Below the pieces are notes generated by a model. That model worked only from the letters and a program-made list of their open reading frames with translations, was not told where the DNA came from and did not search any database. Positions 43,008-52,600 of a stretch of DNA of 63,392 nt are shown piece after piece (positions within the stretch are counted from its first letter, which is position 1; each line of letters starts with the position of its first letter). The translations under genes and the position numbers were made by a program. Source of the stretch: Lachnospiraceae bacterium (GTDB lineage Bacteria; Bacillota; Clostridia; Lachnospirales; Lachnospiraceae); the NCBI GenBank assembly GCA_019424135.1, contig JAHYZZ010000014.1, forward strand, positions 1-63,392, in the 5' to 3' direction.

Positions 43008-44042
43008 TTAAACACATTCTTCAGCAATCTTCTCAATCAGATACTCTGTATCTTCCCATCCGATACATGGATCTGTGATGGAGCATCCGTATTTCATATG
43101 GCTGCTGACATCCTGTCTGCCTTCTTTTAGATAACTTTCTATCATAACCCCTTTGATCAGACGATGAAGATGGGAATGGGTCTTTCTTGTATGAAGCACC
43201 TCGCCTACAATTCTTAACTGTTCTTTATATTGTTTATTAGAATTAGAATGATTGACATCAATAACTGCCGCCGGATTTTGCAACTTTTTTTCCTCGTACA
43301 GCCGATATAGCCTGACACAGTCTTCATAGTGATAGTTCGGAATCGAGGTACCGTATTTATCCACTCCACCCCTCAGGATGACATGTGCAAGTGGATTACC
43401 TGTTGTGGTCACATCATATCCGCGATAGATAAATCGATGTCCACTCTGGGCCGCTACAACAGAATTCAACATAACGGAAAAATCTCCACTGGTAGGATTT
43501 TTCATTCCCACCGGAATGTCCATCCCACTGGCAGTCAGACGATGCTGCTGATTTTCCACAGACCGAGCTCCGATTGCTTCATAAGAAAGGATATCATCCA
43601 GATAACTTCGGTTTTCCGGATAAAGCATCTCATCTGCGGCTGTCAGTCCACTTTCCTTCATCGCACGGATATGCATTCGGCGGATCGCAATGAGTCCGGC
43701 ATAAAGATCCGGAGCTTTATCCGGATCTGGCTGATGAAGCATCCCTTTATACCCCTCTCCTGTCGTCCTTGGCTTATTGGTATAAATCCTTGGAATCAAC
43801 ATCAGACGCTCAGATACTTTTTCGTTCAGTCTGGCCAGTCGGCTGACATATTCACAGACCGCGTCTTCATTATCTGCAGAACACGGTCCGATAATCACCA
43901 CGAATTTATCTTTTTTCCCCACAAAAATATCTTGAATCTCCGCGTCCCGTTTTTCTTTCAGTCTTTTTAATTCCTCGGAAAGAGGATATGCTTCTTTTAG
44001 CTCTTCCGGCAGTGGAAGTACTGCGTTCCATGTCATTCCCAT
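43008..44042 (-). CDS. aroF: 3-Deoxy-7-phosphoheptulonate synthase (DAHP synthase, class I)
   Basis: First enzyme of the shikimate route: phosphoenolpyruvate plus erythrose 4-phosphate gives DAHP. 344 residues, as in E. coli AroF/G/H. Seen motifs: VIIGPCSADNEDAVCEYV, the YTNKPRTTGEGYKGM loop (active-site Lys and Arg), GARSVENQQHR, GMKNPTSGD and DVNHSNSNKQY. The N-terminal feedback region is present, so it is probably inhibited by an aromatic amino acid. It follows gatD by 8 bp in the murT-gatD-aroF order. Confidence 0.95.
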   Translation of the reverse strand: MGMTWNAVLPLPEELKEAYPLSEELKRLKEKRDAEIQDIFVGKKDKFVVIIGPCSADNEDAVCEYVSRLARLNEKVSERLMLIPRIYTNKPRTTGEGYKGMLHQPDPDKAPDLYAGLIAIRRMHIRAMKESGLTAADEMLYPENRSYLDDILSYEAIGARSVENQQHRLTASGMDIPVGMKNPTSGDFSVMLNSVVAAQSGHRFIYRGYDVTTTGNPLAHVILRGGVDKYGTSIPNYHYEDCVRLYRLYEEKKLQNPAAVIDVNHSNSNKQYKEQLRIVGEVLHTRKTHSHLHRLIKGVMIESYLKEGRQDVSSHMKYGCSITDPCIGWEDTEYLIEKIAEECV

Positions 44043-44050
44043 TTTTTCCT

Positions 44051-44785
44051 CTATTCTTTCACAAACCTGTGATAAATATATTGATTTGCCTCTTTTTCCT
44101 GTCGATCATCCAGCGGTTCCAAATCCGCCTCTCCATATTTTCTCTCTAAAGCTCTGCCAATCAGCCAATCACAGACTTCTGGATTCTTTGGCAACAGCGG
44201 CCCATGCAGATAGGTTCCGATCACATTTTTATAAATCACACCTTCATAACCGCTTTTTCCATCATTCCCATAACCATAGAGCACTTTCCCAAAGGGTTGA
44301 TGATCTCCGATATAGGTCCGGCCCCCATGGTTTTCAAATCCCGCCACCGGCATTTCGCACAGATCACTTTGCAGAACGATATTATCAATCAACCTTCCTT
44401 GCCCTTGTTCCGTATAGATATCTACCAGGTGTAACCCCTCGATGATACCGTCGTCTGTTTTATAATATTTTCCAAGGAGCTGATATCCACCGCATACAGC
44501 GATCACCACTCCATAATCTTCCACATAGTTCTTGAAATCATCCCGAATCTTCAGAAGATTCTTACATACAATGGCCTGCTCCCGGTCGGATCCCCCTCCC
44601 AAAAGCACTATATCAAGCTTTGAAAAGTCGATGGCATCCCCTGTGTTAAACTCGATGGTTCTAGCTTCAATCCCCCTCCAGAGACATCTTCGCATCAGGC
44701 AGGCAATATTTCCCCGGTCGCCATAGAGATTCAGAAGATCCGGATAGAGGTGGCCAATGGTGATTGTCCTTCCTGTCTGTTCCAT
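44051..44785 (-). CDS. gatD: Lipid II isoglutaminyl synthase, glutaminase subunit
   Basis: CobB/CobQ-like glutamine amidotransferase that supplies ammonia to MurT for amidating the alpha-carboxyl of D-Glu in lipid II. 244 residues. Catalytic Cys in VIAVCGGYQLLG (about residue 95), the partner His in GTYLHGPLLPKNP (about 190), and the start ..ITIGHLYPDLLNLYGDRGN typical of GatD. Its ATG overlaps the murT stop by one base (TAATG). Confidence 0.95.
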   Translation of the reverse strand: MEQTGRTITIGHLYPDLLNLYGDRGNIACLMRRCLWRGIEARTIEFNTGDAIDFSKLDIVLLGGGSDREQAIVCKNLLKIRDDFKNYVEDYGVVIAVCGGYQLLGKYYKTDDGIIEGLHLVDIYTEQGQGRLIDNIVLQSDLCEMPVAGFENHGGRTYIGDHQPFGKVLYGYGNDGKSGYEGVIYKNVIGTYLHGPLLPKNPEVCDWLIGRALERKYGEADLEPLDDRQEKEANQYIYHRFVKE

Positions 44786-46125
44786 TATCCTTTCTCCTCC
44801 AGTCTTTTTAACACATTTCTGGTACTAAACAATGCCGTATAGTTTACCAGTACGTATAAATTCCCGCATCCGTCTTTGATCCGTTTCTTGATGGCAGTCT
44901 CTACATCTGCCTCCAAAAGTGACGGAATGTCCACATATTTCAGACGAAGCCGCATATCTTGACAGCGGATTCCGCTGACTGTAATGGATCGGACATCTGC
45001 CTCTTTAAATCGGTCAAAATCCACATCCCACAACCAGGACACATCGATTCCGTCCTGGGCATTGTCATTGATCACGATGATAAGATCCTTTTCTGTGTCA
45101 TCCTGCATCACCGCAGAAATATTCTGATTGAATCCCGCCGGATTTTTTGCCAGATTCAGTACAATCTTTGTACCGCCGATATAAAACTGCTCCATTCGTC
45201 CATTTTCCGGATGAAACTTGGCAAGCATTTCATTAAAATGAACAGGCTCTACGCCACCGGTTCTTACCGCAGCATACGCTGCCAGAATATTGTAGACATT
45301 ATAAAAGCCTTTATAATTTGCCAGAATCCGTCTGCCTTCCACAGTAAACGCAAGCGTATCGCCCACTTCCACATCGACAGCATCAAATTCCAGCTTTGGC
45401 CTTTTGAAATCACAATTTGTGCAGGCATAGTCTCCAAGCTGGCTGTAGTGGTAAAAATTGTAATGCAGAAGGGCGCCGCATCGTTTGCAGAATCTTCCTT
45501 CTCTGATCTCATGGGAATCTTTCTCCTCGATCACCTGCTGGCCGATCCCATATGTTATATATGGATTGCCACTGTCCATGGCAAGAAATGCCGACAGCGC
45601 ATCATCACCGTTCACGATCACCTTCATCTTCGGCGCACTTTGCATCACTTCCTTTAAAATATTCATAGTAATGTCAATTTCACCATACCGGTCCAACTGA
45701 TCCCGGAACAAATTGGTCAGAACCATATAATCTGGTTTAAAATAAGGGAATACCCTGCGGGTGGATGCTTCATCAATCTCGATACAGGCATAGTCTGCCT
45801 TCAGATTTCCATTCCATCCTGCAGCCAGTGCAAAGGCCGCAGCCACTCCGTTCAGCATATTCGACCCGGTATGATTGCATACCACCTGGTAGCCTTCAGA
45901 CTCCAACGCCGCACACAGCATATTGTTAGTGGTTGTCTTTCCATTGGTCCCACATACAATAAAGATCTCCTTTTTCACCTGTGCCGCAAGGGTCTTAAGA
46001 ATGGACGGATCCAGTCTAAGTGCAATCTTTCCCGCCCAGGTCACTCCCTGGCGGTGAAAGATATGCACGCTGATTTTCTCTGCCAGCTTTGCTGACCATA
46101 CAGCAAGTATTCTGCGTAATCTCAT
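44785..46125 (-). CDS. murT: Lipid II isoglutaminyl synthase, Mur-ligase subunit
   Basis: ATP-dependent ligase subunit of the MurT/GatD complex in Gram-positive wall synthesis. 446 residues: Mur ligase central domain with the P-loop CGTNGKTTTNNM near 57-68, a Cys4 zinc-ribbon insertion (CKRCGALLHYNF...YACTNC near 213-235) that separates MurT from other Mur ligases, and a C-terminal DUF1727 domain (NLAKNPAGFNQ). Located 5 bp after the fructokinase gene and coupled to gatD. Confidence 0.95.
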   Translation of the reverse strand: MRLRRILAVWSAKLAEKISVHIFHRQGVTWAGKIALRLDPSILKTLAAQVKKEIFIVCGTNGKTTTNNMLCAALESEGYQVVCNHTGSNMLNGVAAAFALAAGWNGNLKADYACIEIDEASTRRVFPYFKPDYMVLTNLFRDQLDRYGEIDITMNILKEVMQSAPKMKVIVNGDDALSAFLAMDSGNPYITYGIGQQVIEEKDSHEIREGRFCKRCGALLHYNFYHYSQLGDYACTNCDFKRPKLEFDAVDVEVGDTLAFTVEGRRILANYKGFYNVYNILAAYAAVRTGGVEPVHFNEMLAKFHPENGRMEQFYIGGTKIVLNLAKNPAGFNQNISAVMQDDTEKDLIIVINDNAQDGIDVSWLWDVDFDRFKEADVRSITVSGIRCQDMRLRLKYVDIPSLLEADVETAIKKRIKDGCGNLYVLVNYTALFSTRNVLKRLEEKG

Positions 46126-46130
46126 AGTAT

Positions 46131-47093
46131 CTATGCTTCCTCGATCATTTTCGTAATATTTTCCGGATCAGGCATGGAACGAATCGCACCTTTTTTCATC
46201 GTAATCAGTGCTGCCCCTGCGTTAGCATAGGTTAGTATATTCTCCAGCACTTCCTGATTCATGCCGTCTATCCCATGAGTCAGAAGCCCGTGGATGGCAC
46301 ATCCGCAAAAAGTATCTCCTGCCCCTGTCGTTTCGATGGCCTTTACAGTAAATCCCTTTTTCTCTACTCTTAAATCCTTGTAATAAGCACGGCTTCCGTC
46401 CTTTCCCATGGTCAGGAAAATCAACGGGATCTGATACTTCTCCTGAAGAATTCGGATTCCTTCATCATAATCTTCCTTTCCCGTCACAAACTGAATCTCA
46501 TTGTCAGAAATTTTCAGCATGTCACAGTATTGGAAACCATATTCCATCATCTCTTTTGCACGATCCAGACTATCCCAAAGAGGTGGTCTTAAATTTGGAT
46601 CGAAGGTGATAAGACACCCTGCCTCTTTGGCCACTTCCAGTGCTTTTTTTGTTGCACTTCTAACTGGTTCATCTGTCATCGACAGGGTTCCAAAATGAAA
46701 TACCTTTGACTGACGAATCAGATCGTAATCCACATCATCTTCTGCCAGCATCATATCTGCTCCTGGTTTCCGATAAAATGAGAACTCTCTATCCCCATCC
46801 GGAAATGTATGGACAAAAGCCAACGTCGTATGAATCTCCTGATCCAAAATCAGTCCTTTCGTCTCAATTCCCAGTTCATCAATGGTATCTCTTAATAGTC
46901 TTCCAAATTGATCCTCTCCCACTTTTCCGATAAAAGCTGTCTTCCGTCCCAGCTTGTTCAACATCGCCAGCACATTACAGGGAGCGCCTCCCGGGCATGC
47001 CTCAAAAAGATTGTTTCCCTGATCACTTTGTCCGTTCAATGTAAAATCGATCAACATTTCGCCCAAGGCAGTTACGTCATATACTTTTTCCAT
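46131..47093 (-). CDS. scrK: Fructokinase, PfkB family
   Basis: A 320-residue ribokinase-fold sugar kinase. N-terminal GEMLIDFTLNG and PGGAPCNVLAMLNKLGR motifs are those of PfkB fructokinases (ScrK/CscK), and the active-site motif ETTGAGDTFCG is near residue 250. It phosphorylates fructose to fructose 6-phosphate with ATP. The start is ATG 47093 with AAGGAG 8 nt upstream; a TTG two codons earlier is less likely. No sucrose genes are adjacent; it rides in a mixed housekeeping operon. Confidence 0.88.
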   Translation of the reverse strand: MEKVYDVTALGEMLIDFTLNGQSDQGNNLFEACPGGAPCNVLAMLNKLGRKTAFIGKVGEDQFGRLLRDTIDELGIETKGLILDQEIHTTLAFVHTFPDGDREFSFYRKPGADMMLAEDDVDYDLIRQSKVFHFGTLSMTDEPVRSATKKALEVAKEAGCLITFDPNLRPPLWDSLDRAKEMMEYGFQYCDMLKISDNEIQFVTGKEDYDEGIRILQEKYQIPLIFLTMGKDGSRAYYKDLRVEKKGFTVKAIETTGAGDTFCGCAIHGLLTHGIDGMNQEVLENILTYANAGAALITMKKGAIRSMPDPENITKMIEEA

Positions 47094-47105
47094 ACCCAAC
47101 TCTCC

Positions 47106-48176
47106 TTATTCCTGTTTTTCCTTTATTCTAACATATTTTCTTATCGCTGCAAACAGAGCTTCCATCTCTTCCTTGGTTCCTACCGTAATTCTCAGATATT
47201 GTTCGATCCGGCGGCTTCCCCAGTACCTGACATATATTTTCTGTAACTTTAGAAATTCAAATAAATCTTTAGCATCATATTTTGGATGTTTTGCAAAGAT
47301 AAAATTTGCTTGAGAGTCTGGATATTCAAATCCAAGAGTTGCCAGTTCCTGTTTTGCCCATTCTCTTGTCTCTACAATCTTTCTAATTCCCTCTTCAAAA
47401 TATGCCCGGTCTTTTACTGCTTCTGCCCCGCAGATCAATGAAGTCTGATTCATCGTATAAGAGTTAAAAGAATATTTGGCGTCATTCAGATACCGGATCA
47501 ATGTAGGATTGCTGATAGCATATCCGACTCTCATGCCAGCCATGGACCGCGCCTTAGAAAATGTCTGCACGACGATCAGGTTCTCATATCGATCGATCAG
47601 CTCTATCGCAGATTGGCCTGCAAAATCCACATAAGCCTCATCCACGATCACGACCACATCCTGATTGTGGGCAATGATATCCTCTACCTCATCAAGCTTT
47701 AGATAGATTCCTGTCGGAGCGTTAGGATTTGGGAAAATCACTCCTCCATTTTCCGGATAATAATCCTCTTTCACAATCTGGAAATTCTCATCCAGCGCCT
47801 TACATTCATAGGGGATCCGATAAAGATCTGCCCATACCTTATAGAAAGAATATGTAACGTCAGGGAAATAAATTGGTTTTTCCGAATTAAAAAAAGTCAG
47901 AAAACACATGGAAAGTACATCATCGGATCCCACTCCCACAAATACCTGATCCGGCTTTACCTGATAGAACTCTGCAAGAGCATCCACCAGCACCTCTGCC
48001 GTAGGATCTGGATACAGTCTGAATCGCCCGGCATCCATTTCTTTTAGTGCTTTTCTAACACCAGGTGACGGCGGATAGGGATTTTCATTGGTATTCAGTT
48101 TGATCACTTGCTCCTGGGGCTGTTCCCCTGGCACATAAGGTTCCACTTTTCGTATATTTTTTTCAAATGCCTTCAT
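47106..48176 (-). CDS. hisC: Histidinol-phosphate aminotransferase
   Basis: PLP-dependent class I/II aminotransferase (356 residues). N-terminal KLNTNENPYPPSPGVRKAL, the segment NPNAPTGIYL, DEAYVDF and the PLP Lys region VQTFSKARSMAGMRVGYAI identify HisC; RYWGSRRIEQYLRITVG near the end holds the phosphate-binding Arg. It converts imidazole-acetol phosphate to L-histidinol phosphate; homologues can also act on aromatic amino acids. No other his gene is in the window. It follows the other aminotransferase by 15 bp. Confidence 0.92.
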   Translation of the reverse strand: MKAFEKNIRKVEPYVPGEQPQEQVIKLNTNENPYPPSPGVRKALKEMDAGRFRLYPDPTAEVLVDALAEFYQVKPDQVFVGVGSDDVLSMCFLTFFNSEKPIYFPDVTYSFYKVWADLYRIPYECKALDENFQIVKEDYYPENGGVIFPNPNAPTGIYLKLDEVEDIIAHNQDVVVIVDEAYVDFAGQSAIELIDRYENLIVVQTFSKARSMAGMRVGYAISNPTLIRYLNDAKYSFNSYTMNQTSLICGAEAVKDRAYFEEGIRKIVETREWAKQELATLGFEYPDSQANFIFAKHPKYDAKDLFEFLKLQKIYVRYWGSRRIEQYLRITVGTKEEMEALFAAIRKYVRIKEKQE

Positions 48177-48191
48177 CTGATTTTCCTTATT

Positions 48192-49379
48192 CTAAACATA
48201 TTTTTTGGCAAGTTCCTTAAATTTCGGCAAAGAATTCTTGATAGTCTCATAAGCTACACAGTAAGCCAGCCGCACATATCCCGGACATGCAAAAGAGCTT
48301 CCCGGAACCATCAAAATGTGAAGTTCTTTTGCATCTTCACAAAACTGCTTCTCGTCCGCTATTGGTGACTTTACAAATAAATAAAATGCTCCTTCTGGTT
48401 TGATACACTCAAAGCCGCACTCCTTCAGTCCATGATAAAGCGCTTCTCTGTTTCGGTCATAGAAGCTTAAGTCTGTTTCCTCATCAATACACTTTGCCAC
48501 CAGTTTCTGCTGCAGAGTCGGTGCATTGACGAAACCTAAAATCCTGGTTGCCACATTTGCGGCAGACTGGAGATCCTCACTGTCGGTTACTTCATCTGGA
48601 ATCACCAGATATCCGATACGCTCTCCCGGAAGAGACAAGGATTTGCTGTAGGAATAGCCTACAATGGTATTGGCATAATATTTTGTCAGATAAGGGACAA
48701 CTACTCCATCGTATACCAGTTCACGATAAGGCTCGTCTGAGATCAGATAGATATCTGTGCCATATTCCTTCTGCTTTGCGTCCATGATAGACGCCATCTT
48801 CTGGATGGTCTCCTCGGAATACACCACACCCGTTGGATTGTTTGGTGTATTGACGATTACCGCCTTCGTCTTCGGCGTAATCTTCTGCTCAAATTCATCA
48901 AGCTTTGGTTGGAAATTCTCCGTATTTGGAGAAACCTCCACCAACACTCCATCATAATTATTCGTATAAGAACGATACTCTCCAAAATATGGAGCAAAAG
49001 TGACCACCTCATCTCCCGGATTGATCAGCGCTTTCAAGATCACATTCAATCCACCGGCTGCACCCACCGTCATTACAATATTTCTTGCAGCAAAATTGGT
49101 ACCAAACCGACGATTCAGCGACTTTGCCACCGTCTCCCGTACATCCTCGTACCCACTGTTACTGTTCGTATATCCATGAAGAACAATTGGATCACTTTCG
49201 TTTACCAACTCAATAATGGCATTTTTTACTGACTCCGGCGCGGGTACATTAGGATTTCCCAGACTGAAATCATAAACATTTTCTGCACCGTATAGTTTTG
49301 CCATACGAGTGCCTTCCTCAAACATTGCTCGAATGGCCGAGCTGTTTGCCACCATATTTTTCATTTTTTCTGCGATCAT
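48192..49379 (-). CDS. Pyridoxal phosphate-dependent aminotransferase (aspartate aminotransferase-like)
   Basis: A 395-residue fold-type I aminotransferase. Seen: DFSLGNPNVPAPESV, TVGAAGGLNVILKAL, NTPNNPTGVVYS, SDEPYRELVYDG, and the PLP Lys in GYSYSKSLSLPGERIGY; the final FACPGYVRLAYCV holds the substrate carboxylate Arg. Clostridial orthologues are annotated as aspartate aminotransferases, but substrate range is unproven. It stands 19 bp after the DUF2156 gene. Confidence 0.88.
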   Translation of the reverse strand: MIAEKMKNMVANSSAIRAMFEEGTRMAKLYGAENVYDFSLGNPNVPAPESVKNAIIELVNESDPIVLHGYTNSNSGYEDVRETVAKSLNRRFGTNFAARNIVMTVGAAGGLNVILKALINPGDEVVTFAPYFGEYRSYTNNYDGVLVEVSPNTENFQPKLDEFEQKITPKTKAVIVNTPNNPTGVVYSEETIQKMASIMDAKQKEYGTDIYLISDEPYRELVYDGVVVPYLTKYYANTIVGYSYSKSLSLPGERIGYLVIPDEVTDSEDLQSAANVATRILGFVNAPTLQQKLVAKCIDEETDLSFYDRNREALYHGLKECGFECIKPEGAFYLFVKSPIADEKQFCEDAKELHILMVPGSSFACPGYVRLAYCVAYETIKNSLPKFKELAKKYV

Positions 49380-49398
49380 ATGTTTTCTCTCCTTTTCC

Positions 49399-50307
49399 TT
49401 ACACTTCTTTTTCAGTGACTCTTCCCTTTTCTACCATAAATACAGGACGATAAGAAAGCTTTGCCTTCCTCAATCCCTCAGCTCCGGTATCTTCCTCCCG
49501 GTTAATATATTGATAACTCATACATTCATGCTCTACAAACTGTTGGTTGATCATGGGATATGCCCCCTGCACTTCTGCAAAAGCTTTCTCGATATGCACC
49601 ACAAAGGTATCCGAACATACAGGTTCTCCAAGCGTAAATGCCACAACCTGCCCGTCAATCCTTAAGACACCACCAGTCAGGCGAAGTTCTTCAAACAGGC
49701 GGAGGGAATTTAGTGTCACACAAATCTCTCCTCTTTTTTCCGGATCGTCCTCGCAACCATTTTCGTTCCTCCATTTTAATGCCATCTGAAAGCAATCTTC
49801 TATATTTTCCTTTGATATTTTTTCATAATTCCAGCGGCCTTCATACAACGTCTGAAACTTGTTGATATGATTTCTCTTTCCGTGAAGCTTCTTACCGGAC
49901 AAAGTTGCCAATTTTTCTGTCTCATACACATAATCTGCAAGATCCCGGTTATACTCAATCTGAAATCTTCCCGGATACCATTCTTCCAGCTTTTCAAAAT
50001 GATCCGGCGTTACATTATATAGAGAAAAAGGGAATCCTTTCTCCTTACTGTACTCCATCAATACTTCCAGTGCTTTTTTGACATGTTCCGGTTCTCCGGC
50101 CGGATAAGCATAGGAAAGATGATTCTCATCCTCACTTTTGAACACCAGCGCATCCTCGACAATGGCCCATGTCACCGGATACTGCCGGGACCACAGATAC
50201 ACATTGGCAAACGTGCGTTCACAGCTTCTGCTTGTGTGATGGTCAAAATAATGGGTGATAATTTCACGGTCCTCTATTTCCGGACGTTTGAACTGTATTT
50301 CACTCAT
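49399..50307 (-). CDS. DUF2156 (phosphatidylglycerol lysyltransferase C-terminal-like) protein
   Basis: A 302-residue cytoplasmic protein of the DUF2156 family, which shares the GNAT-like fold of the MprF catalytic domain. Typical segments: RKHINKFQTL-like block (here GKRNHINKFQTLYEGRW), SLRLFEELRLTGGVLRIDGQVVAFTLGEP, and the ending ..INREEDTGAEGLRKAKLSYRPVFMVEK. No membrane part is present, so it is not a full MprF. An aminoacyl transfer role is inferred from fold only. It is the first gene of the long minus-strand operon; an extended -10 lies 54 bp upstream. Confidence 0.85.
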   Translation of the reverse strand: MSEIQFKRPEIEDREIITHYFDHHTSRSCERTFANVYLWSRQYPVTWAIVEDALVFKSEDENHLSYAYPAGEPEHVKKALEVLMEYSKEKGFPFSLYNVTPDHFEKLEEWYPGRFQIEYNRDLADYVYETEKLATLSGKKLHGKRNHINKFQTLYEGRWNYEKISKENIEDCFQMALKWRNENGCEDDPEKRGEICVTLNSLRLFEELRLTGGVLRIDGQVVAFTLGEPVCSDTFVVHIEKAFAEVQGAYPMINQQFVEHECMSYQYINREEDTGAEGLRKAKLSYRPVFMVEKGRVTEKEV

Positions 50308-50360
50308 AGATTCTACCTTCTTTGAATTATTTTTTCGACATTTGTCTGTACACGTTCAAT

Positions 50361-50369
50361 AGTATATCA
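50361..50369 (-). promoter_or_regulatory. Extended -10 promoter of the DUF2156-led operon
   Basis: Minus-strand TGATATACT; no clear -35. The genes 50307 to 42191 follow with gaps under 80 bp and no internal terminator. Confidence 0.45.
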
Positions 50370-50438
50370 CACTTTGGAAGCTTTTTTTAACCCTTTTAAA
50401 TTTTTTTAAGAAAACATTATGCTAACCCTTACAAAAAT

Positions 50439-50464
50439 GCAGGAGGGGATCTATCCCCTCCTGC
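50439..50464 (-). terminator. Terminator of the CHAP-like gene
   Basis: GCAGGAGGGGAT (50439-50450) pairs perfectly with ATCCCCTCCTGC (50453-50464), followed on the minus strand by ATTTTTG. Confidence 0.85.
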
Positions 50465-50480
50465 TGATGTTTTCTTATCT

Positions 50481-51845
50481 TTACTTTACTGTAATTGTAA
50501 TCGTGGGAACGCCGTCTTCCATGTTCCACTGCAGTTCTCCGATTCCATCCCATGTGGCCGTCATGTTATCTTTGTTTTTACAGATTCCTGTGCCAGACAC
50601 TCCGAAGACTGCATCTGCTGCTTCCTTTGCTCCTTCATAGAACGCTTTGCTCTCTGCCTCATAGGTGCTGTCCGAATACGTATATTTCCAGGTAACCGAC
50701 TCCACGCCGTCGTCTCCCATCTTAGCCATTACCGGTGCCATAGTACTGAACACTCCACAACGATCCGGTGCATAATATTTTTTGTTTCCCTCTTCCTTTT
50801 CTGGCTCCCACATCCGATCGTACAGAGTCTGCTCGCTGGATCTTGCCAGCTCCTGAAGGCTCATCCATCCATCTTTCGCATAATCCAAAGATGGCGCCGG
50901 CCCGCATTCCTTACTCATCATTGCTGTATCGTCCTTCTGTGCTTCTTTAGCCGTTCCGGTAGTCATGAAGGATTCTTTTGCTCCCTGATACTCTACTCCG
51001 TCATAAATCACATAAAACTGATAGAAATACTTTGTCCCCGGTGTCAAAGTGATACCCAGTTCATCATTCAGATCATACCAGATATTGAATCTGCTCTCAT
51101 TTCTCCGACAGCTTTCTTCATGCCGTTTGATCAGATTATCGTTTTCGTCATAGATATAACAGCCGACTGTTTTGACATTAAGTTTTTCCGGATTATTTAC
51201 CTTTGTATGAATCTCTGCATTGGTATCATTGCATTCCAGGCTATGGTAATGAAAAGAAAAGTCATGGTACTCGCCTGCCTGGGAATCTCCTGCTTCATTA
51301 CCGCTCCAACGGAAGAAAGTGTATCTGGAATCATTGATATCGACTGTTGCTCCTACCCATGCTTTATTGTATGCACCGTTCCAGGCATTCTGCTGGATCA
51401 CAGTCACCGTGTTTCCATTTACTTCCTTAACGATAGCCCAATGTACGCTTTGATTGTCCCGCAAGATATCCCCCACCTTCGGACTGTTGGTCTCAGAAAA
51501 ACTTCCTTGATCGATCATAGGAATAGATGTGATAGAATTCAAACCATATACATTTCTTCCATATACTTCGCTGTAAAACCGTTTTACAAAGGCCGCACAG
51601 GAATAGGTCGTATCTGTGTCCGTCCCGGAATCATAAGGCTCATACAATGCCTCAACGGTTACTCCGTTTACCGTAATACTGTCTACCGCTCCGCCTGCAA
51701 TGGATACGAAACTTCCATTTCCCATTTTTGCTTCTGCGGTTCCCGGTAATGCACTCAGGCTGATGACTACTGCCGCTGCTGCGATTCCCATTTTGATTCC
51801 CATTGTTCTCCATCCTTTTTTTGCCATTTCTCTCTTTAACATCAT
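50481..51845 (-). CDS. Secreted CHAP/NlpC-like cysteine hydrolase
   Basis: A 454-residue exported protein: signal peptide (IKMGIAAAAVVISLSALPGTAEA), then a CHAP/amidase-type cysteine peptidase domain at about residues 55-180 with Cys in YSCAAFVKRFY, His in SVHWAIVKEV and a polar residue in VIQQNAW. The remaining about 260 residues are beta-rich and unrecognised, with a possible fibronectin-like part (HYHSLECNDTNAEIHTKV..YQFYVIYDGVEY). It probably cuts peptidoglycan peptides or another extracellular amide. The start is ATG 51845 or the adjacent ATG 51842; GGGAGG precedes both. Its upstream region contains element A (51877-51931), shared with the YARHG gene. Confidence 0.75.
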   Translation of the reverse strand: MMLKREMAKKGWRTMGIKMGIAAAAVVISLSALPGTAEAKMGNGSFVSIAGGAVDSITVNGVTVEALYEPYDSGTDTDTTYSCAAFVKRFYSEVYGRNVYGLNSITSIPMIDQGSFSETNSPKVGDILRDNQSVHWAIVKEVNGNTVTVIQQNAWNGAYNKAWVGATVDINDSRYTFFRWSGNEAGDSQAGEYHDFSFHYHSLECNDTNAEIHTKVNNPEKLNVKTVGCYIYDENDNLIKRHEESCRRNESRFNIWYDLNDELGITLTPGTKYFYQFYVIYDGVEYQGAKESFMTTGTAKEAQKDDTAMMSKECGPAPSLDYAKDGWMSLQELARSSEQTLYDRMWEPEKEEGNKKYYAPDRCGVFSTMAPVMAKMGDDGVESVTWKYTYSDSTYEAESKAFYEGAKEAADAVFGVSGTGICKNKDNMTATWDGIGELQWNMEDGVPTITITVK

Positions 51846-51876
51846 GATTTCCTCCCATTTTTTAGTTTGAACTGCA

Positions 51877-51931
51877 TTTGTTTTTCTTGATGCTTTTATA
51901 ATAAACCATGGTTTTGCAAATTTGTTTTTTG
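51877..51931 (-). promoter_or_regulatory. 55-bp conserved upstream element, copy A (before the CHAP gene)
   Basis: Matches copy B (52601-52655, opposite orientation) at 51 of 55 positions. It holds the perfect palindrome AAACCATGGTTT (51903-51914), flanked by TTTGCA upstream and TAAAAG downstream, a -35/-10-like arrangement. It also encodes the last codons of the vWA gene. Confidence 0.7.
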
Positions 51932-52510
51932 TCCTTTTCGAAGTTCAGAAAGACATTTTCCGGCCGTCATAAAGCTTTGACGGATCCCTTCTGCGGTATC
52001 CGGATAGCATGTGGTGTTCTCCCTTCGGATTCCAGTATCTTCTGCCAGTTTTATCATTTCCATGTCTGTCCCGAAAAACAGGATCACCCATCCCTGTTTC
52101 TGTTTTTCTTCCATCAATCTTTTGATCTGTTGTCTGCCATATTGTACGCTGGCGTTTTCCATTCCGTCGGTAATAATAAAAACCAACACTTTTTCTTCAT
52201 ATTTCTCTTTTCTGTCTCTAAGTATCTCTTCTGTCTGATGAAATACTTTTCCCACTGCATCAAACAGGGCCGTGTTTCCTCCTATATAATAGTCCCGTTC
52301 CGTCATTTCTTCTGCTTCCTGGATCGGCGTATGACTATAAAGGACCTCGCACTGATCACTGAACAGAGCTGTCGTAATATAGGCCTCCCCAGGCTCCTCC
52401 TTTTGCTCCTCGATCATCCTGTTGAAGCTTCCAATGGTATCCTTTCTTTTTTGATACATTGATCCGCTTCTGTCTATGATACATACCATTTCTGTTACTT
52501 TCTTTTTCAT
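51896..52510 (-). CDS. vWA domain protein (TerY-like)
   Basis: A 204-residue cytoplasmic protein consisting of one von Willebrand factor A domain. The MIDAS metal site is complete: VCIIDRSGSM (DxSxS) near residue 10, Thr in GGNTALFDA near 83, and Asp in FIITDGMENAS near 115. Stand-alone vWA proteins of the TerY type occur beside Ser/Thr kinases and PP2C phosphatases; kinases lie 1-7 kb away here, but no PP2C gene is in the window. The start is ATG 52510 behind AGGAGG; an earlier ATG at 52546 lacks a site. Its final codons lie in repeat copy A. Confidence 0.85.
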   Translation of the reverse strand: MKKKVTEMVCIIDRSGSMYQKRKDTIGSFNRMIEEQKEEPGEAYITTALFSDQCEVLYSHTPIQEAEEMTERDYYIGGNTALFDAVGKVFHQTEEILRDRKEKYEEKVLVFIITDGMENASVQYGRQQIKRLMEEKQKQGWVILFFGTDMEMIKLAEDTGIRRENTTCYPDTAEGIRQSFMTAGKCLSELRKGQKTNLQNHGLL

Positions 52511-52600
52511 ATGATGTTCCTCCTGATAGAAAAATGTAATTGTCATGTTCTTCTATCATCTCATTTTAAAATTCAAATAAAAAAATCTGTGTCCAGACCC

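Noticed and set aside
44959..45657. 232-codon frame opposite murT
   Set aside because: Antisense shadow; murT has complete motifs and operon context.
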